Shown here: in pieces, positions 11,044 to 22,767 of the stretch
Numbering within the stretch: the stretch's first letter is position 1
Layout of the letters: each line of letters starts with the position of its first letter
Assembly: GCA_018806985.1 (NCBI GenBank)
Contig: JADANN010000140.1
Location: forward strand, 124,001-188,000
DNA: 64,000 nt
Reading direction: 5' to 3'
Source of the DNA: Angiostrongylus vasorum
Lineage: Eukaryota > Nematoda > Chromadorea > Rhabditida > Metastrongylidae
Made by a program: the position numbers and the translations under genes
The notes under the pieces: model-generated
What the model saw: only the letters and a program-made list of their open reading frames with translations
Told to the model about the DNA's origin: nothing
Databases searched by the model: none

Positions 11044-12649
11044 GAATGGGTGTTACCGTAGATCTAGCACAGGATTTTGATGAAAATCCACCAAAAAATG
11101 GACCATTCTGAGCCTCAATTATACAAATACACATCGGCATTTGAGTCAGAAATCAGACCAACATATTGATTTTCACCACCTTTCGATCAATATGCATATG
11201 CTATATGGTGTCTATGCTATCGATGACTCTGTTGTATATTGTGAACCACATCAATTCCGTAATGAACTCGTGAACGATGGTGCCCACAGAGTAGTGAAAT
11301 GATAGCCGTAGGCTTGGAGTTTTGGCTTAGTTTCTAAGTTGTTCAACTCAAATCCAGAAAAACTTAGAAAATTTGGTTTCTTTACGATGTGCCAACGAAC
11401 ACTTTTAAAAGTTTGCTAGAAGTCAGAGTATTCTAAAAACATTGGAGACACTTCATTTTAATTTTGAGCTCTTCATCATCAGTTCCTTATTAGGGTGTCA
11501 TCATAAACAAATTGGTGGCACCTTTAGTATGGTGTTCTATTTCCGGGTTGGCTATTTCCTTCACTCAAAAGGGTGTTGGAAAGCTTTGCAACACTAATTT
11601 CCCTTTGTTCTTGCTCAACTGCAAATAACAATGCAGTATATCTAAGCATTAACTGGCAAAAAAACATCTCACGGAAAAGTGAACGATAAGCTATAGAATA
11701 GAGAGGCCGCATCTGTTTAATGCCATACTGCTGATGAATACTTCAGAAAAACTGGAGATAAAGCATGAGAAGTACTTTTTAATGGAAGAAATAGTGGAAA
11801 TCGATGCGAAATAACCCATGAGGACGAGTTTTTATATCTGAAGTGCTCTTTAGGGAAAGATACATTTCAGGGAATATGTTCCTCGACACCACAGTCAGTT
11901 TTTTGGCCGAAAATGAAGAACTCTTTGCCTCTTTTGATACGACCAGTTCGTCAAAGTGATGCTCACCACGAGAAAAAGAACTATGAACAACTACCAAACT
12001 GATGGAGGCCCACCTAAAATCATAGCTCTAGAATAACCGGGAAACGATCTCGTCTATCTCAAACTGTCGTCTTCCCCACATTCTGAGAATTCTTTCCACT
12101 GGTGCTTCTGTGGAAGAACGATTATCACAGTTCATTAAACGAATCGACGAAACGAACAAGGCTTAAAGCAGCTCCGAATCCCCAGGGATAAAGTGAGCAC
12201 TTTTTCTTTGTTAACCAGATTGAACAAAACCAAGAAACCATGTTCCCACAGCGACTACAACTCAAACAGTCTTCTCGAACTTCCGAAAGAAATCTTGAGG
12301 ACTAAACGGTTAATAGTTGATTACCTGTCCAGCGCAACATTGGTAGAGTGGATTCAGTTAGTGTTGAGCAGAGGTCACTTGTTGGTGTTGCAGCAATTGC
12401 CGACATCCATGCCAGTGGGGGAGTGACGCTCGTATAACAACAAAACACGGCACATCAGATTGCCGCCGTGTGTCGGAAAAGCTCGGACGGAAAGCTCCAT
12501 AGAATCATCGCCGAGATTGTTTTTAAGGACCTGTGTCCACTCTATCTACTGTATGCAACCTATTTGCGCGTAAAATGCAAATGCAATCTTCACATTCTCT
12601 ATAAAGAATTGGTAATATTACAAACGATCTCTCTATTGAAGGAGCAGCC
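11044..12649. other. unassigned interval
   Basis: No exon with consistent splice phase and no repeat landmark recognised. Confidence 0.4.
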
Positions 12650-12808
12650 CTGGCTCGATACGTCGGTAGGGCCACTGCGAGTCACTATAATGGTCAAATA
12701 CGCATTCAATCGCCTCCAGCGATGCTTAATGAAGTCGGATTCATGGAGCATCCATCAGGGGATTGATCAACGCTGACAGCTTTTAAGCTTTTTGGCTTTA
12801 TCTTTTCA
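12650..12808 (+). repeat. SINE family A, 3' fragment
   Basis: Contains CTGGCTCGATACGTCGGTAG, CGATGCTTAATGAAGTCG and GGGATTGATCAACGCTGA, with a TTTATCTTTT tail. The tRNA-like head is missing, so this is a 5'-truncated copy as expected of retroposition. Confidence 0.65.
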
Positions 12809-14284
12809 TTTTAATACATCCGTCTTAACATTGATTCATCAACTAACCAATGCTGCGTCCCATATCTACTTCATTTTCCAGAATTGAATTTCGCGCTGGA
12901 CATTATAATTGAGGTGGAATCAAAGATTGATTGGAGCACAAGTGCTTAACAAAACGATAGATTAAATCCGATTTTGGATCCAATGATGAAGTCGTGATTT
13001 TCCAAATTTTTTGCTTAGGTGGATGTGAGGGCTTGACAGGACATGTGGTCCTTTAAAGGCATTATGCTAAGATAGTTGTTTTTTAATGAACCACAACTAG
13101 CATGAAGAAAAAACTGCGGCAATCTTATTGTTATGTATCTATTTCTTACAGATAGGTTGTGCCTTATTTCGAGGCAACCAAAGAGTGTTCTTCCTTTCGC
13201 ACTCCAATCTAATTTGCTCAGGGAATTCACTTGATAATTGAATGGCTTATCGTCACGAAGAATCGCGCCAGCCTTAGCATAGTTTCCATTCATTTGAATG
13301 GTATCTACTTGAATAGGCAGTACATGGCTATCATTATGCTTAAAGCGTAGAGAATTAATATTTATAGAATTTCTCAAAGAGAAAAAACAAACGATTTCGT
13401 TTTTATGTGTGGATTTTGACGAATGGGTAAGACTTCCCATAAGCTCTATCGTCACCTCAAACATTTGCAATTCCTCAAGCATTTGGAGGAGATCTACCAC
13501 CACGATACCAACAGCACTCGGCCTGTGTGAAGAGAATTCCTAAGATTGGCCGAATTGCATCACAGTCTTGATGGGAGATGATCGTTTGGATGGACATCGC
13601 TAACTTTCTTTGTAGTGAAAGAGCTGGACCGCAGAGAATGAATAAGTAGTACTTGAATACTTGGTCATTTGATTGCCAAGGCCTGACGGATCACACGGAT
13701 CACATTGCATTCTTTGCTCCCTTCTTTCATTCGCGTCCATAACAATGACAGTCTATTTCAACCATGATGTCTGTCAATGTCATTCCATAATCTGAAGGAC
13801 CATTTTCAAATGTAAATGCAGCTAGTTGACATGGGACCAAACACATTCATCTTTCTGACAGGTTAATGTCCTAGACGCTTGTGTCCTCTTGAACTACCAG
13901 TTTTCTTGTCCTCCTGTCATCACCCTTTCACATATGATTGGGTCTTTCCACTTCTCCAAGAAGAATATGATCGTGAACCTTGATGGCTCAGTACTTCAAA
14001 GCACCTTCTCCTTCATGTCGTTTTACATTCATTTACATCCAAACAGCTGTACCTATTGGAGAGGACACGGCAGTGTGAAATGGGACAGTAGATTAAAAAT
14101 TGTTTCAGATGTTTTTTTCTACTATTTTAAATGACCCGCTTTTTGCATCTACTGCGCGGATCCTAGCACTTCTCTCCCCGGTTCATTTCATAGCATCCAT
14201 TTTCCACGAAGATCTTCCAAACTTTTACGTGTGGCTTGGGTTGCTGTTTGAGGATTTTCATTTGATCTTGATTGTCGTAGAATG
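12809..14284. other. unassigned interval with one long chance-level ORF
   Basis: A 162-codon minus-strand ORF spans 13015-13503. About one ORF of this length is expected by chance in a window this size and base composition. I see no domain, so I do not call it a gene. Confidence 0.3.
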
Positions 14285-14487
14285 CTGATCAAGTCGATTC
14301 TCCTAGCAGTCTTGGGGGTACACGAGCTAAAGCACTCCGACATTGATTAGAGTGAATACGTGGGCTCAAACATGTCTGGCACCTATTTCCACACCATGTA
14401 GGAATGATAGAATTGATCTGCTTGGGGCTGGGTCGAACTTGCACTGTGTTCGTGATTGTCGGCACCACCACCATTGCGCTATACGTC
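14285..14487 (-). repeat. second tRNA-headed SINE (A-like variant)
   Basis: Reverse orientation. The complement has ATAGCGCAATGGTGGTGGTG (A-box-like) and GTTCGACCC (B-box-like). Its body differs from family A and contains CGGAGTGCTTTAGCTCGTG. A possible second member is at 50283-50440. Confidence 0.5.
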
Positions 14488-15084
14488 CGTCTCTATTCTA
14501 AATTTTGTCCTTTGGAACTGAGAAAGGGATGGTAGCACATGAATTCGGGAGTAGGACGGTTACAATACCACACTTTGTACGATAAATCTGGCAAATATGA
14601 AACGCGACCGAAAAAAAGTTCACGATTTCGAAACCGGAAGAATTTGAGAAAAAAGTGGAACATTCAAGCAGTCGAACAATTCCGGCGTGAAACGCAAGGA
14701 TTAACGTCGTTCGTATCAAATCAGCTTGCTGACAAAACCGAAAGGATTGATGAGACTTTGAAATTTACAGGAAGACCTCACAGATAACTAGAAGATTGAA
14801 ATCGACATCTTTATGTCTTACAATCTATTTCTCCATTTTTCTTATAGAAATGATTTCTCCTCTACGAATTTCTTCCGAACAACATCCTAGACGTCGTATC
14901 GTTTCCATAAACGCCATTTCAGCCAAGTTTCTTCAATTTCTCGAGAAAACATCGAGTATGGAGACTTTTTTTCATTACAATAAAACACACGTTGTTTAAC
15001 ATATTGAGGTTGTGAGTCCTATAGGAGTCATATGGTGAGAAAACAACGGCCGCTTTCGGCTTTAAATTAACATGTCTCAGCTCA
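14488..15084. other. unassigned interval
   Basis: A Lys/Arg-rich + ORF at 14539-14787 has no splice partner or family. Nothing else seen. Confidence 0.3.
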
Positions 15085-15362
15085 TAAAGGACAAAAGGAT
15101 AAAGCTTTCGCCGTTGATCAGTTCCTGAGGGAATTGCCACGCTTTGACTTTATTAAGCACCGCATGAGTTGATTGAATGCATGTCTGATCTTCACAATGA
15201 CTCACCTTGGCCTACCGATGTGTCGAGCCAATGCTGCTATCCACTCAGAGAAGCCTGTTTGTCGACTGCGAAGTGGTGGAATGCTTGGTGAGGCTGGGGC
15301 CCGGTGATCGATCCTGTGTGTATTGCAGAGTGCCTCCGACTACTGCGCTTCACGCGCCCCCT
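15085..15362 (-). repeat. SINE family A, copy 4
   Basis: Reverse copy. The tail is GGACAAAAGGATAAAGC, and the head carries CTCCGACTACTGCGCTTCAC. An overlapping + ORF is only a shadow of the repeat. Confidence 0.7.
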
Positions 15363-15986
15363 TGGCTCATATGTAATCTCATTAATTACATAAAAAAACA
15401 GTGGAGTCTACAAATCTTCGGATTCAGTACAATGGTTCCTTCGTTTTGTTGCGATGAAACATTGATTTTCTGAAGTTCATGACTTAGATATCTCCCACTT
15501 ATTTCACTTTAAGGGCCCATATTCATAGAACAAAACTAATGAACAAGCGGGATTTTGTCTCATATGTGTTATGATAGTGCTTCCCAGTGTCTCCTTTATG
15601 TTTTCAACCGTCGGTTTTCCGTTAGGAAACTCTGCAGTGAAATTTCATTGGCAATTTTTTTCAAAGTTTCAGTTCTAACATATTTAAATTTGAAGAGAAA
15701 CACGGATAGGAACTATATATGCATTCAAGGCGATACAGCAAGATATCTTTGAAAAACTACACAGCCCTGAACTCTGAAAGGCTCCAGTGATCGAGGAATT
15801 ACCGTCTGTTGTAAAAGAAAAAGCCGGCTTCGCCGCGGATGTCCTAAACTGCGGTTCTTCAAAATGATCGACGCATTTCTGAGATATCCATATTAATTTT
15901 AGCGATTTCTTAACACTCTGTCAGTTCTTGTAACCAAAACACAGCCAACGCCTCGTCGTCGTTCAGAAATTGTAATCGGACTTAAC
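15363..15986. other. unassigned interval
   Basis: No supported feature seen. Confidence 0.4.
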
Positions 15987-16214
15987 GTTTTTATTTACTA
16001 CCTACTATAATTTTTCACTGCAAGGTATCATGTGAAAGACAACTAAGATTATGCTGAAATATTTGCAAAACTCCGGAGCGCAGGTGTTTGCGGTGGAGAA
16101 CGAAGGCGCTATTACCCTTTCCGGGGGCTAACGCGTTCACCAGCATGCGGGTCCTTAGTTCTATTTCACATGATATCTTGCCGTGAAAAATTACAGTAGG
16201 CAGTAAATAAAAAA
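15987..16214. mobile_element. MITE family B, compact copy with ~45-bp terminal inverted repeats
   Basis: The left end reads TTTATTTACTACCTACTATA, then ATTTTTCACTGCAAGGTATC and ATGTGAAA. The right end is its inverted counterpart, TTTCACATGATATCTTGCC then GTAGGCAGTAAATAAA. The two ends pair for about 45 bp with few mismatches and enclose a single inner block. This is the clearest evidence that family B is a terminal-inverted-repeat element. Confidence 0.75.
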
Positions 16215-16284
16215 GGGTTAAGATTGTGATTTCAAACTTCAGCCTTAGCTTAACTGGGTTCATTGCTGATTTGGGCTCCCTAGA

Positions 16285-16480
16285 TCAATCCCTTTGACGG
16301 GTGATTGCTGATGACGTTGATTGATGGGACTGAGAGACAGGCGAAGCGAAGGACCAGCATGGTGTGGTGGTGAACGCGTCAGCCTCCGGAAAGGGTAATA
16401 GCACGTTCGTTCCCCATCGCAGACACCTGCGGTTCGGAGTTTTGCAAATGTCTCAGCATCATCTTAGTTGTAATCGGACT
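16285..16480. mobile_element. MITE family B, second half copy beside the compact one
   Basis: Contains CTGAGAGACAGGCGAAGCGA, GGTGTGGTGGTGAACGCGTC and the inverted inner block ending GCAAATGTCTCAGCATCATC. Confidence 0.65.
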
Positions 16481-16736
16481 GATGATAGAAAACCATCGGA
16501 TGATAAATCCTAAATCCCAATGCCGGAATGTTTCACGCTACCCATATTTTATCACGTTCTAGATAATTTCTATTATTCATTTAATCATTACATTCATTTA
16601 TATCAGGCAGTCATTCCTCAATCGTAAAACTCTGTACGGCCGATATCTTTCAATAACAGGAAGAACTGTAAGAGCAAAAAACAACTTTGAAAAAGACGAA
16701 ATAGCCAAAATATTAGCTACTGTGAATAAACAGCGT

Positions 16737-16975
16737 AATATAAACCACTCCTCCAACCCATGTGGGAACGCCTTAGTTCGGCTATCTTCAATATTTCAAA
16801 AGGAATCGGCTCAAGCAACATTCTACGATGCTCATAAAGAAGATGAAATCTTCAAACAGCAGCCGAGAGAACACGCGACATGTTTGAAGACCACTGTGAA
16901 CGATGAATGTGAGGTATCGAATGGAATTCAAGTTGCGGAATCAGCACAGCATATGTGATGACGGCCCACTTAAAA
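16737..16975 (+). repeat. repeat family D, copy 2
   Basis: Contains ACATTCTACGATGCTCATAA, CAGCAGCCGAGAGAACACGC and the CAGCACAGCATATGTGATGA end. The + ORF over it is part of the repeat. Confidence 0.6.
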
Positions 16976-17149
16976 AAAATCGTATAAGCCAAGTTTTCGT
17001 TTCCATGAGTTCTGGTTTAATTATCTAGCTGATCTCTTCAGGATGCTCACAAGCGCAAAAACTCGGACATGATCACCGATACCCACAGGGGGCGCATGTA
17101 GTGCAATCGTTAGGTGTCTCTTATGGTACGTACGTAGTATTTAGTTCGG

Positions 17150-17345
17150 TCCCGCTCGCCAGGATCAGCAAGCTTTCCGTCCTTCCAGGGTTGGCAAAAT
17201 AGCACTAGGCTTGTCTGGGAGAATAACAGCATAGAGTTCATACACTGCTAAGGAACCGAAAGTTACTGTGTAGGTAGATATGCATTCAGTGATCCCTAAC
17301 AATGCTTGGTGAGGACGAATTCTTGGGGTGTGGACAAGGAATTGA
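17150..17345 (+). repeat. degenerate SINE family A copy
   Basis: Family A body landmarks can be followed only loosely, as CTTGTCTGGGAGAATAAC, AGATATGCATTCAGTGATC and GGAATTGACCAAAGTCGA. Confidence 0.4.
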
Positions 17346-19439
17346 CCAAAGTCGAACGTTCTAGTTTTGGACGTTTGGGATCACTGAACAAGACCACTGA
17401 TCGAGCCGAAAACTATTCACTTCTTCAACATTTAAAAGAACAAATATCTAAGGCAAAGTATGGATAGTTCGATAACATGAAGAAGAGAAAAGATGGCAGA
17501 TGAGTGGGAAGAACAGTTGAGCGAATCCATCTGATGTGCAAAAAATTCACGAAAAGCATCACTGAGAAGATCGTTGGAAGCATTTGTAGGTGACCCAAAT
17601 CAGATATATTTGCAGCTGGATGCCATTAAACTAACCACTACTAAAGAATGTTTTCAAATAAAGAAACGACAAATGAACAAGGAAAATATGTAATGGAAAG
17701 CACCACATGAAGCGATCGAAACGGTTGGTTAATGAATGAGAATACTAACAGTGGCGTAGAAATGAAAGAGAAAAAAGAAAAAAGGAATGAAAGAAAGAGA
17801 AAGAGAGAAAGAAAGCTTCTACTTGGTGAAAGTAACATTTACAATCAATTTCCACTAATGTATGAGAAGCAGGTATTGAGCTTATTAGTGAACAACGTCA
17901 AGGATGTTTGCGCCCGAGTAGATTGTAGCTTTAGCTAGTTGTTCACGACAGTTGAAATAACAATAATTATTACAATTTGTCATTCCTCATTCTTATTTTA
18001 TCTGCCACTATTTTTTGCCACTATATTTCATCTTATCACTTTGGCCGTAATTTATTTTTTCACTCACATCTTCTGTGTCAGATCAGCTCCATGCTGGAGC
18101 ACCGGTGAAGTCCTCAGTTTTCGTCACCGCATGTCAGAATTTGCCGATGGTTCAGGTCGCTGAAGCTACACGAAGAGCATCGAACTTTTCGAATGAGGCC
18201 TCCTATTTATACCGTTTTTAGATAAAGACTAGCCATGGGTAACGCCATAGGGACTGGGCACACTCATGAGCACTTTGTTGTTTTCTCCCGATAGAGAAAT
18301 GTAGGCTATTGGAAAAGTCGGAAGCCTCTCTTGCACTTTAGGACTATTTCATTGCAGCTTTTCTGCTAAATTGCCGTGCAAAATACAATTTGTGCACACT
18401 CAAGCGCACCCATGCGTATTCATTAGAAAATTATGATTTTTTATATGATTCAACATCCCATATTGTGCGGGACTGAGCCCTACTTTCACTCCATACCTTG
18501 TATCAATCATCCACGACTGCGCTCAGATTTTGTGTGTAATTTCGGCTGCTGCTTCAGGAGTTTAGTCCTAATAAATTTCTCGTCCTATTTAGTCCAGAGA
18601 GGGTCAAAGCATGGACTTGCAAGTACGGAAGGGGATTTCTATCACTGCGCTATTCGCTGGATTGTTTGTCCATGGGTGTCGAAATGGCGACGTACAGCTG
18701 AGTTCCGTCTTTCAGCAAAGTCTCCTAGGTCAAAATTCCGAAATTCCTGTCTGGAGTCCATCTCAGAGTGTAGTAGTCCCAGAAATCAATACCACCTGGT
18801 AACCGCTGACTGTTAGGACATGACGATCTGGTTAAGCTCCAAAATGAGTTTCCATGGGTTTCGAGACCACTTAAAGGATGAAATCTCCCCCAATCAACAA
18901 AATACCAGTCGAGTGAAAATTGAGATAGAGTCTACCTCTTCATAATTCGTGAAGATGGACCACCGAATACTTCTGGTAAGTACAAATCAATTGCAGAGTT
19001 CAAATCGTGTCTCAGTACGGTAGATGGTGCTCACTTTTGTTGAGCGCTTAACAAACCGTCCGCTGGCTGGATACGAGCTATGCACACTTTCGACGCTAAT
19101 GCTGTAACCCATACAATGTACTTAAGCAGTATCTTCAGTGCTTTAACACTTGTGTTCTTGAGTATCAAATTGCCATCTACAAAAAAATATATGTACCTTC
19201 AAAATGATATTTGGTATGGTCAGCTAAAAACGAGTTCAATTATTTTTTAGCTAAGAACCCAATTAAGAGTAAATATATGCTGACAGTCGCTGCTCTACTG
19301 GTGGAGGAATCTTACTCATAAAGAAGCAGATCTAGTGCGGAATGTCGACCATTGCGTGTCGTGACGACTTCAGTCTTCATACAGTGATCTCTGGAATCCA
19401 ATCCAAAACGTCACCCAAACAATCCAATACCGCCCAAAC
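17346..19439. other. unassigned interval
   Basis: It includes a purine-rich AGAAAGAGAAAG tract (about 17760-17815) that creates spurious low-complexity ORFs. No gene supported. Confidence 0.4.
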
Positions 19440-20830
19440 CAGAAGTTTTGTTGATTACCGCGCAGATACATGGAGAGGGCTCATCAATACTCACAAGTGT
19501 CTAAGTGTTCGACTAATATAACTGATGTCTTCGATCCTGTTCTAGTTTCCGGTTCCCAAGGAGGCGATGGTCTGATCCCGTGTAGAATTTTGGGAGAACA
19601 GCTACATCGGTTATGCAAAAACCTACCATTTACTATGATGTGGTCTATTTCGTTATGGCACTCTCCATTGGGAAACTCCATCGTCCAACGTTGAGGGTGG
19701 GGCTTCTGGAATTGCTAGTTACCATGGATGGTCTTGGTCGTCATGATAAACTCGGGTAGCCACTCATCCTGCTCGTTCTATTCTAATCCGTCGGTCCCAA
19801 TGTGACGTTGTTCAGACGTTCTTCTTGGTCCAATCTTGGCATTCAAATTTCCAATGATGAGCTTAAACAATGTATGGTCTTCCCTGTAGAACTTCTCCAA
19901 GTCCATATAGAACGCCTCGACTCCTTCTTCGTCATAGTTTGATGTCGGCGCGTAAACGACGAAGATTGACAAAGCCGGTATTGATCCACATCTTTTTAAT
20001 CCTAAACGTCCGATTCGGGTTGTAAGCTGTTCGAATGAATCGATGTTCATGGACAAACTCGTGTTGACGAGAACTCCGATGCCGCCGACTCCTCTACTGT
20101 CGCATGTTCCGAGGAACAGTTCTTCTCCGGCGTCACAGACGGCGTTGAATGGGTGGCGTCGTCTCGTCAGGCCGATGACGTCGCACCTAATCCTTCTTGC
20201 TTGCATGATCAAGTCTTCTATCGAGGACTCGGATGAAAGCGTACGTGCATTGTAGGTACAGATCGTCACCATAGTTCTTCGTGATCCAGGCAGCTTCCAT
20301 TGGACCTGAGATTTTAGCAGCCTCTCCATACTCGTCCTACCCAACGATGCGAAATTGGGGGCTCTTTTTGGGGGTCAGGGGGATATGAGGCCCGCTTTTT
20401 ACTGTGGTTACCATTTTGATACCCACGTATAGCTTGCTGGGACTCTGAACGTGAGGGCTGGGTATACTCACGGGTAGCTTGCCAGGCTCTCCCAGAGTGG
20501 ACATGGAGCTTAGTTGTTGGAGGCGACTCCTAACCGCCTCCCATATACTTCCCTGTCACTTGATTGCAGGTTTTTGGCCGAATTGACTCGTTGAATACAA
20601 TCCGCACAAGCGAGAACGCACCCACACACGCATGCATGAATGCGCCTAGCGAAATACAGAGAGTACGTGCCAAATGGGCTCAGCAGAAACAGGGAGTCCA
20701 TACCCTGGATCCACCTGCGTCTCAGGGGAGCAAGAGTCGCTTTTTCGTCCACGATTAACCCCCCTATCCGCCATCTGGGGACGCGCCACGTAACCTCGCG
20801 ACTAACCGGCTCGAGATCCCTCATATGAGG
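19440..20830 (-). mobile_element. RTE-type LINE, 5' part with endonuclease, disrupted
   Basis: Minus-strand frames encode an apurinic-like endonuclease. One reads [54 protein letters not shown] and LIIGNLNAKIG, over 20344-19778. After a frame change, NGECHNEIDHIIVNGRF continues at 19681-19484. The order N (in TYNAR), the V-Y-A-P-T block, the NAKIG loop and the HNEIDHII block match the APE-type endonuclease of RTE/BovB LINEs, which nicks the target for reverse transcription. The expected GDFNAK Asp reads as Asn here (GNLNAK), and the ORF is broken, so this copy should be inactive. The stretch 20345-20830 is GC-richer and fits the element's 5' region. No reverse transcriptase follows, so the copy is truncated at its 3' end. 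Confidence 0.82.
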
Positions 20831-20854
20831 GAGATCCGTAGGGGAGAAATCACT

Positions 20855-21062
20855 CTCTGCAATCCAGTTGGGAACGCTCCAGCCTAGCTATCTCAGGACT
20901 CCAGAGAAAGTTGCTCGACCAGCATTCTACGACATTCAAGATGAGATGAAAATCCTTAAACAGCAACCGAACCCACACGTAAAGTTGGAAGAACATCGTG
21001 GACAATGAGCGCACAGTAGACGTGAAAATGGGTCAAATAAAAGAAATCTAAAAATGGATAAA
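20855..21062 (+). repeat. repeat family D, copy 3
   Basis: Contains CAGTTGGGAACGCTCCAGCC, CAGCATTCTACGACATTCAA, CAGCAACCGAACCCACACG and GCACAGTAGACGTGAAAATG. It directly abuts the 5' end of the RTE fragment. Confidence 0.6.
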
Positions 21063-21564
21063 AAATCTGGATGTGATGAAAGCCTCTTCCATTCCACTTC
21101 AACAACCTCAAGCAGTGACTACTCTGATTGCGCACAGAACAAAGCCGTACGAAAAGCAGTAACACGTCGCACTACCATACTCAACTCTCGAATAACTGGA
21201 TCACAACTTTCAAGCTGTGAATGGAGAAAATATAAAAATTGCAAAAATCATCTACAAGGCACGATACAGTAGAGATGTTTATCACGCTAATCTCAGGCTT
21301 ACGACACGCTTCATTTCCTAGACAAATCGACATATTTTCTCACCACCTCCGCTTTCATCTACCATTTCGTTACACGTAAACATGACGATTAATTCCCTAA
21401 ACCCGTGACGGAACGAATAGAACTTATATTTAGCTCTGTGTGCTTATAGATTTCGTTGGAATTCCATCTGAAGTCTCAGTTCTTCGTTTTCCGCCTCTAC
21501 TACGTAAGAGCTTTTTGTGATACAGAAAATATCACTACGATGGTGAAAATGATAGCAAAAAGGA
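21063..21564. other. unassigned interval
   Basis: Nothing supported. Confidence 0.4.
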
Positions 21565-21830
21565 CGAAACTTTCGTCGCTGATCAGTCCCTAAGGGATAC
21601 GCCATATATTGGACTTGACCAAGCACCGTCAGATTGAATGCAATGATCTAGGTTGACCCATCGATCTACCGAGTCAGTGCTGCTATTCTCCTAGACAGAT
21701 CTGGTACCAAGCTGCCGACTCCAGAGGAATGAAAGGCTTGGTGAACCTGGGGCGTGGGATGAACCAGTGACCATGTGTGCGTTCTAGGACAACTCTAACA
21801 ACTGCGCTGCGAACTCCCTGTACGCAAAGC
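21565..21830 (-). repeat. SINE family A, copy 5
   Basis: Reverse copy with GCTGATCAGTCCCTAAGGGA, GACAGATCTGGTACCAAGCT and a diverged head near 21800. Confidence 0.65.
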
Positions 21831-22640
21831 TTAGTTGGCATGAAATCTGTGCATGATGTTCTTAAACGTGTACCATTTCAATAAACTACTTCATGAGTTC
21901 ATAGGAATTTAGAAGGAATCAAAACACATACCTAACATTAGCATAAGGTTTCCATTTAGTTTAACTCTTAAGATCTAAACACACTTTTTGTATGTTTCTG
22001 AGGTAGAACGTTCAGCAATGAATACCGCTGATCCATAAGAAGACTATCACCTATGCAAAAGGGAAGGTCGTCGGTTAGACGTTTGCATCCTCTGTATATA
22101 TAAAGCGTTGTTCTTGTTATTTCTCCTGTATGAACTCGTTCTTCATCCAGCAGAGGTCTTTTCTTGATTCTTCTTGTTTTGCAGATGTTTTTTTGCAACC
22201 CTATCACCCCCTCCTTTTAGAAGAGGAGTATGTCCTTGAACACACTCGCTACCGTCCACTTTACCAAAGAATGGTGACCGTAGGGATATTTGTAACTAAT
22301 TAATAATTCGGTGCAGTAGCTCTGCCCAAACCATCGTTATTATCCTACCAGTCACGCAAAGATACCCGATGATCTTTTTTCTATTCTGTCGACCATGAGG
22401 AATCATTTAAGACCGTAAAATGAACACCTTTCTCTTGCGTCGCTGCTTGTAAACAGGGATATATCATCCACAACCGAATTCTATCTCGATGACACCATGA
22501 CACAGCCCCCTAGATCGTATCCTTGTAAGGCCTACTTTACAACTTTTCTCACAACATAACACCATCGTTGCGCAGCAGCCTATAAAAAAACCCGTTGTAT
22601 TCCCAAAAACCAACACACACGTCCACCGAAAATTCTGAAA
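21831..22640. other. unassigned interval, downstream flank of the three-gene cluster
   Basis: No gene or recognised repeat seen. Confidence 0.4.
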
Positions 22641-22651
22641 GACTCATATTA

Positions 22652-22657
22652 TTTATT
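22652..22657 (-). terminator. poly(A) signal AATAAA for the 141-aa gene
   Basis: A minus-strand AATAAA lies about 111 nt after the stop codon at 22768, a normal distance for a nematode 3' end. Inferred from motif and position only. Confidence 0.5.
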
Positions 22658-22767
22658 AAATGGCATGAATTTGATAATAAAGAAAAGCTTATGTTTCGAA
22701 GTCCCTGAGAAGAAGAAAGGATAAGAACCAGGGTGAGATTTATGAGGCACAAATAACATCTAACTCC

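Noticed and set aside
13015..13503. 162-codon minus-strand ORF
   Set aside because: An ORF of this length is expected about once by chance in 64 kb on both strands at this base composition. No domain, start context or splice partner was seen.
17641..17938. ORFs on both strands at a purine-rich tract
   Set aside because: Low-complexity AGAAAG sequence yields Lys/Arg- or Ser/Phe-rich ORFs without information.
18433..18816. 127-codon + ORF
   Set aside because: It starts from a weak context and no domain is visible. The reverse strand vaguely recalls decayed retroelement sequence but could not be confirmed.
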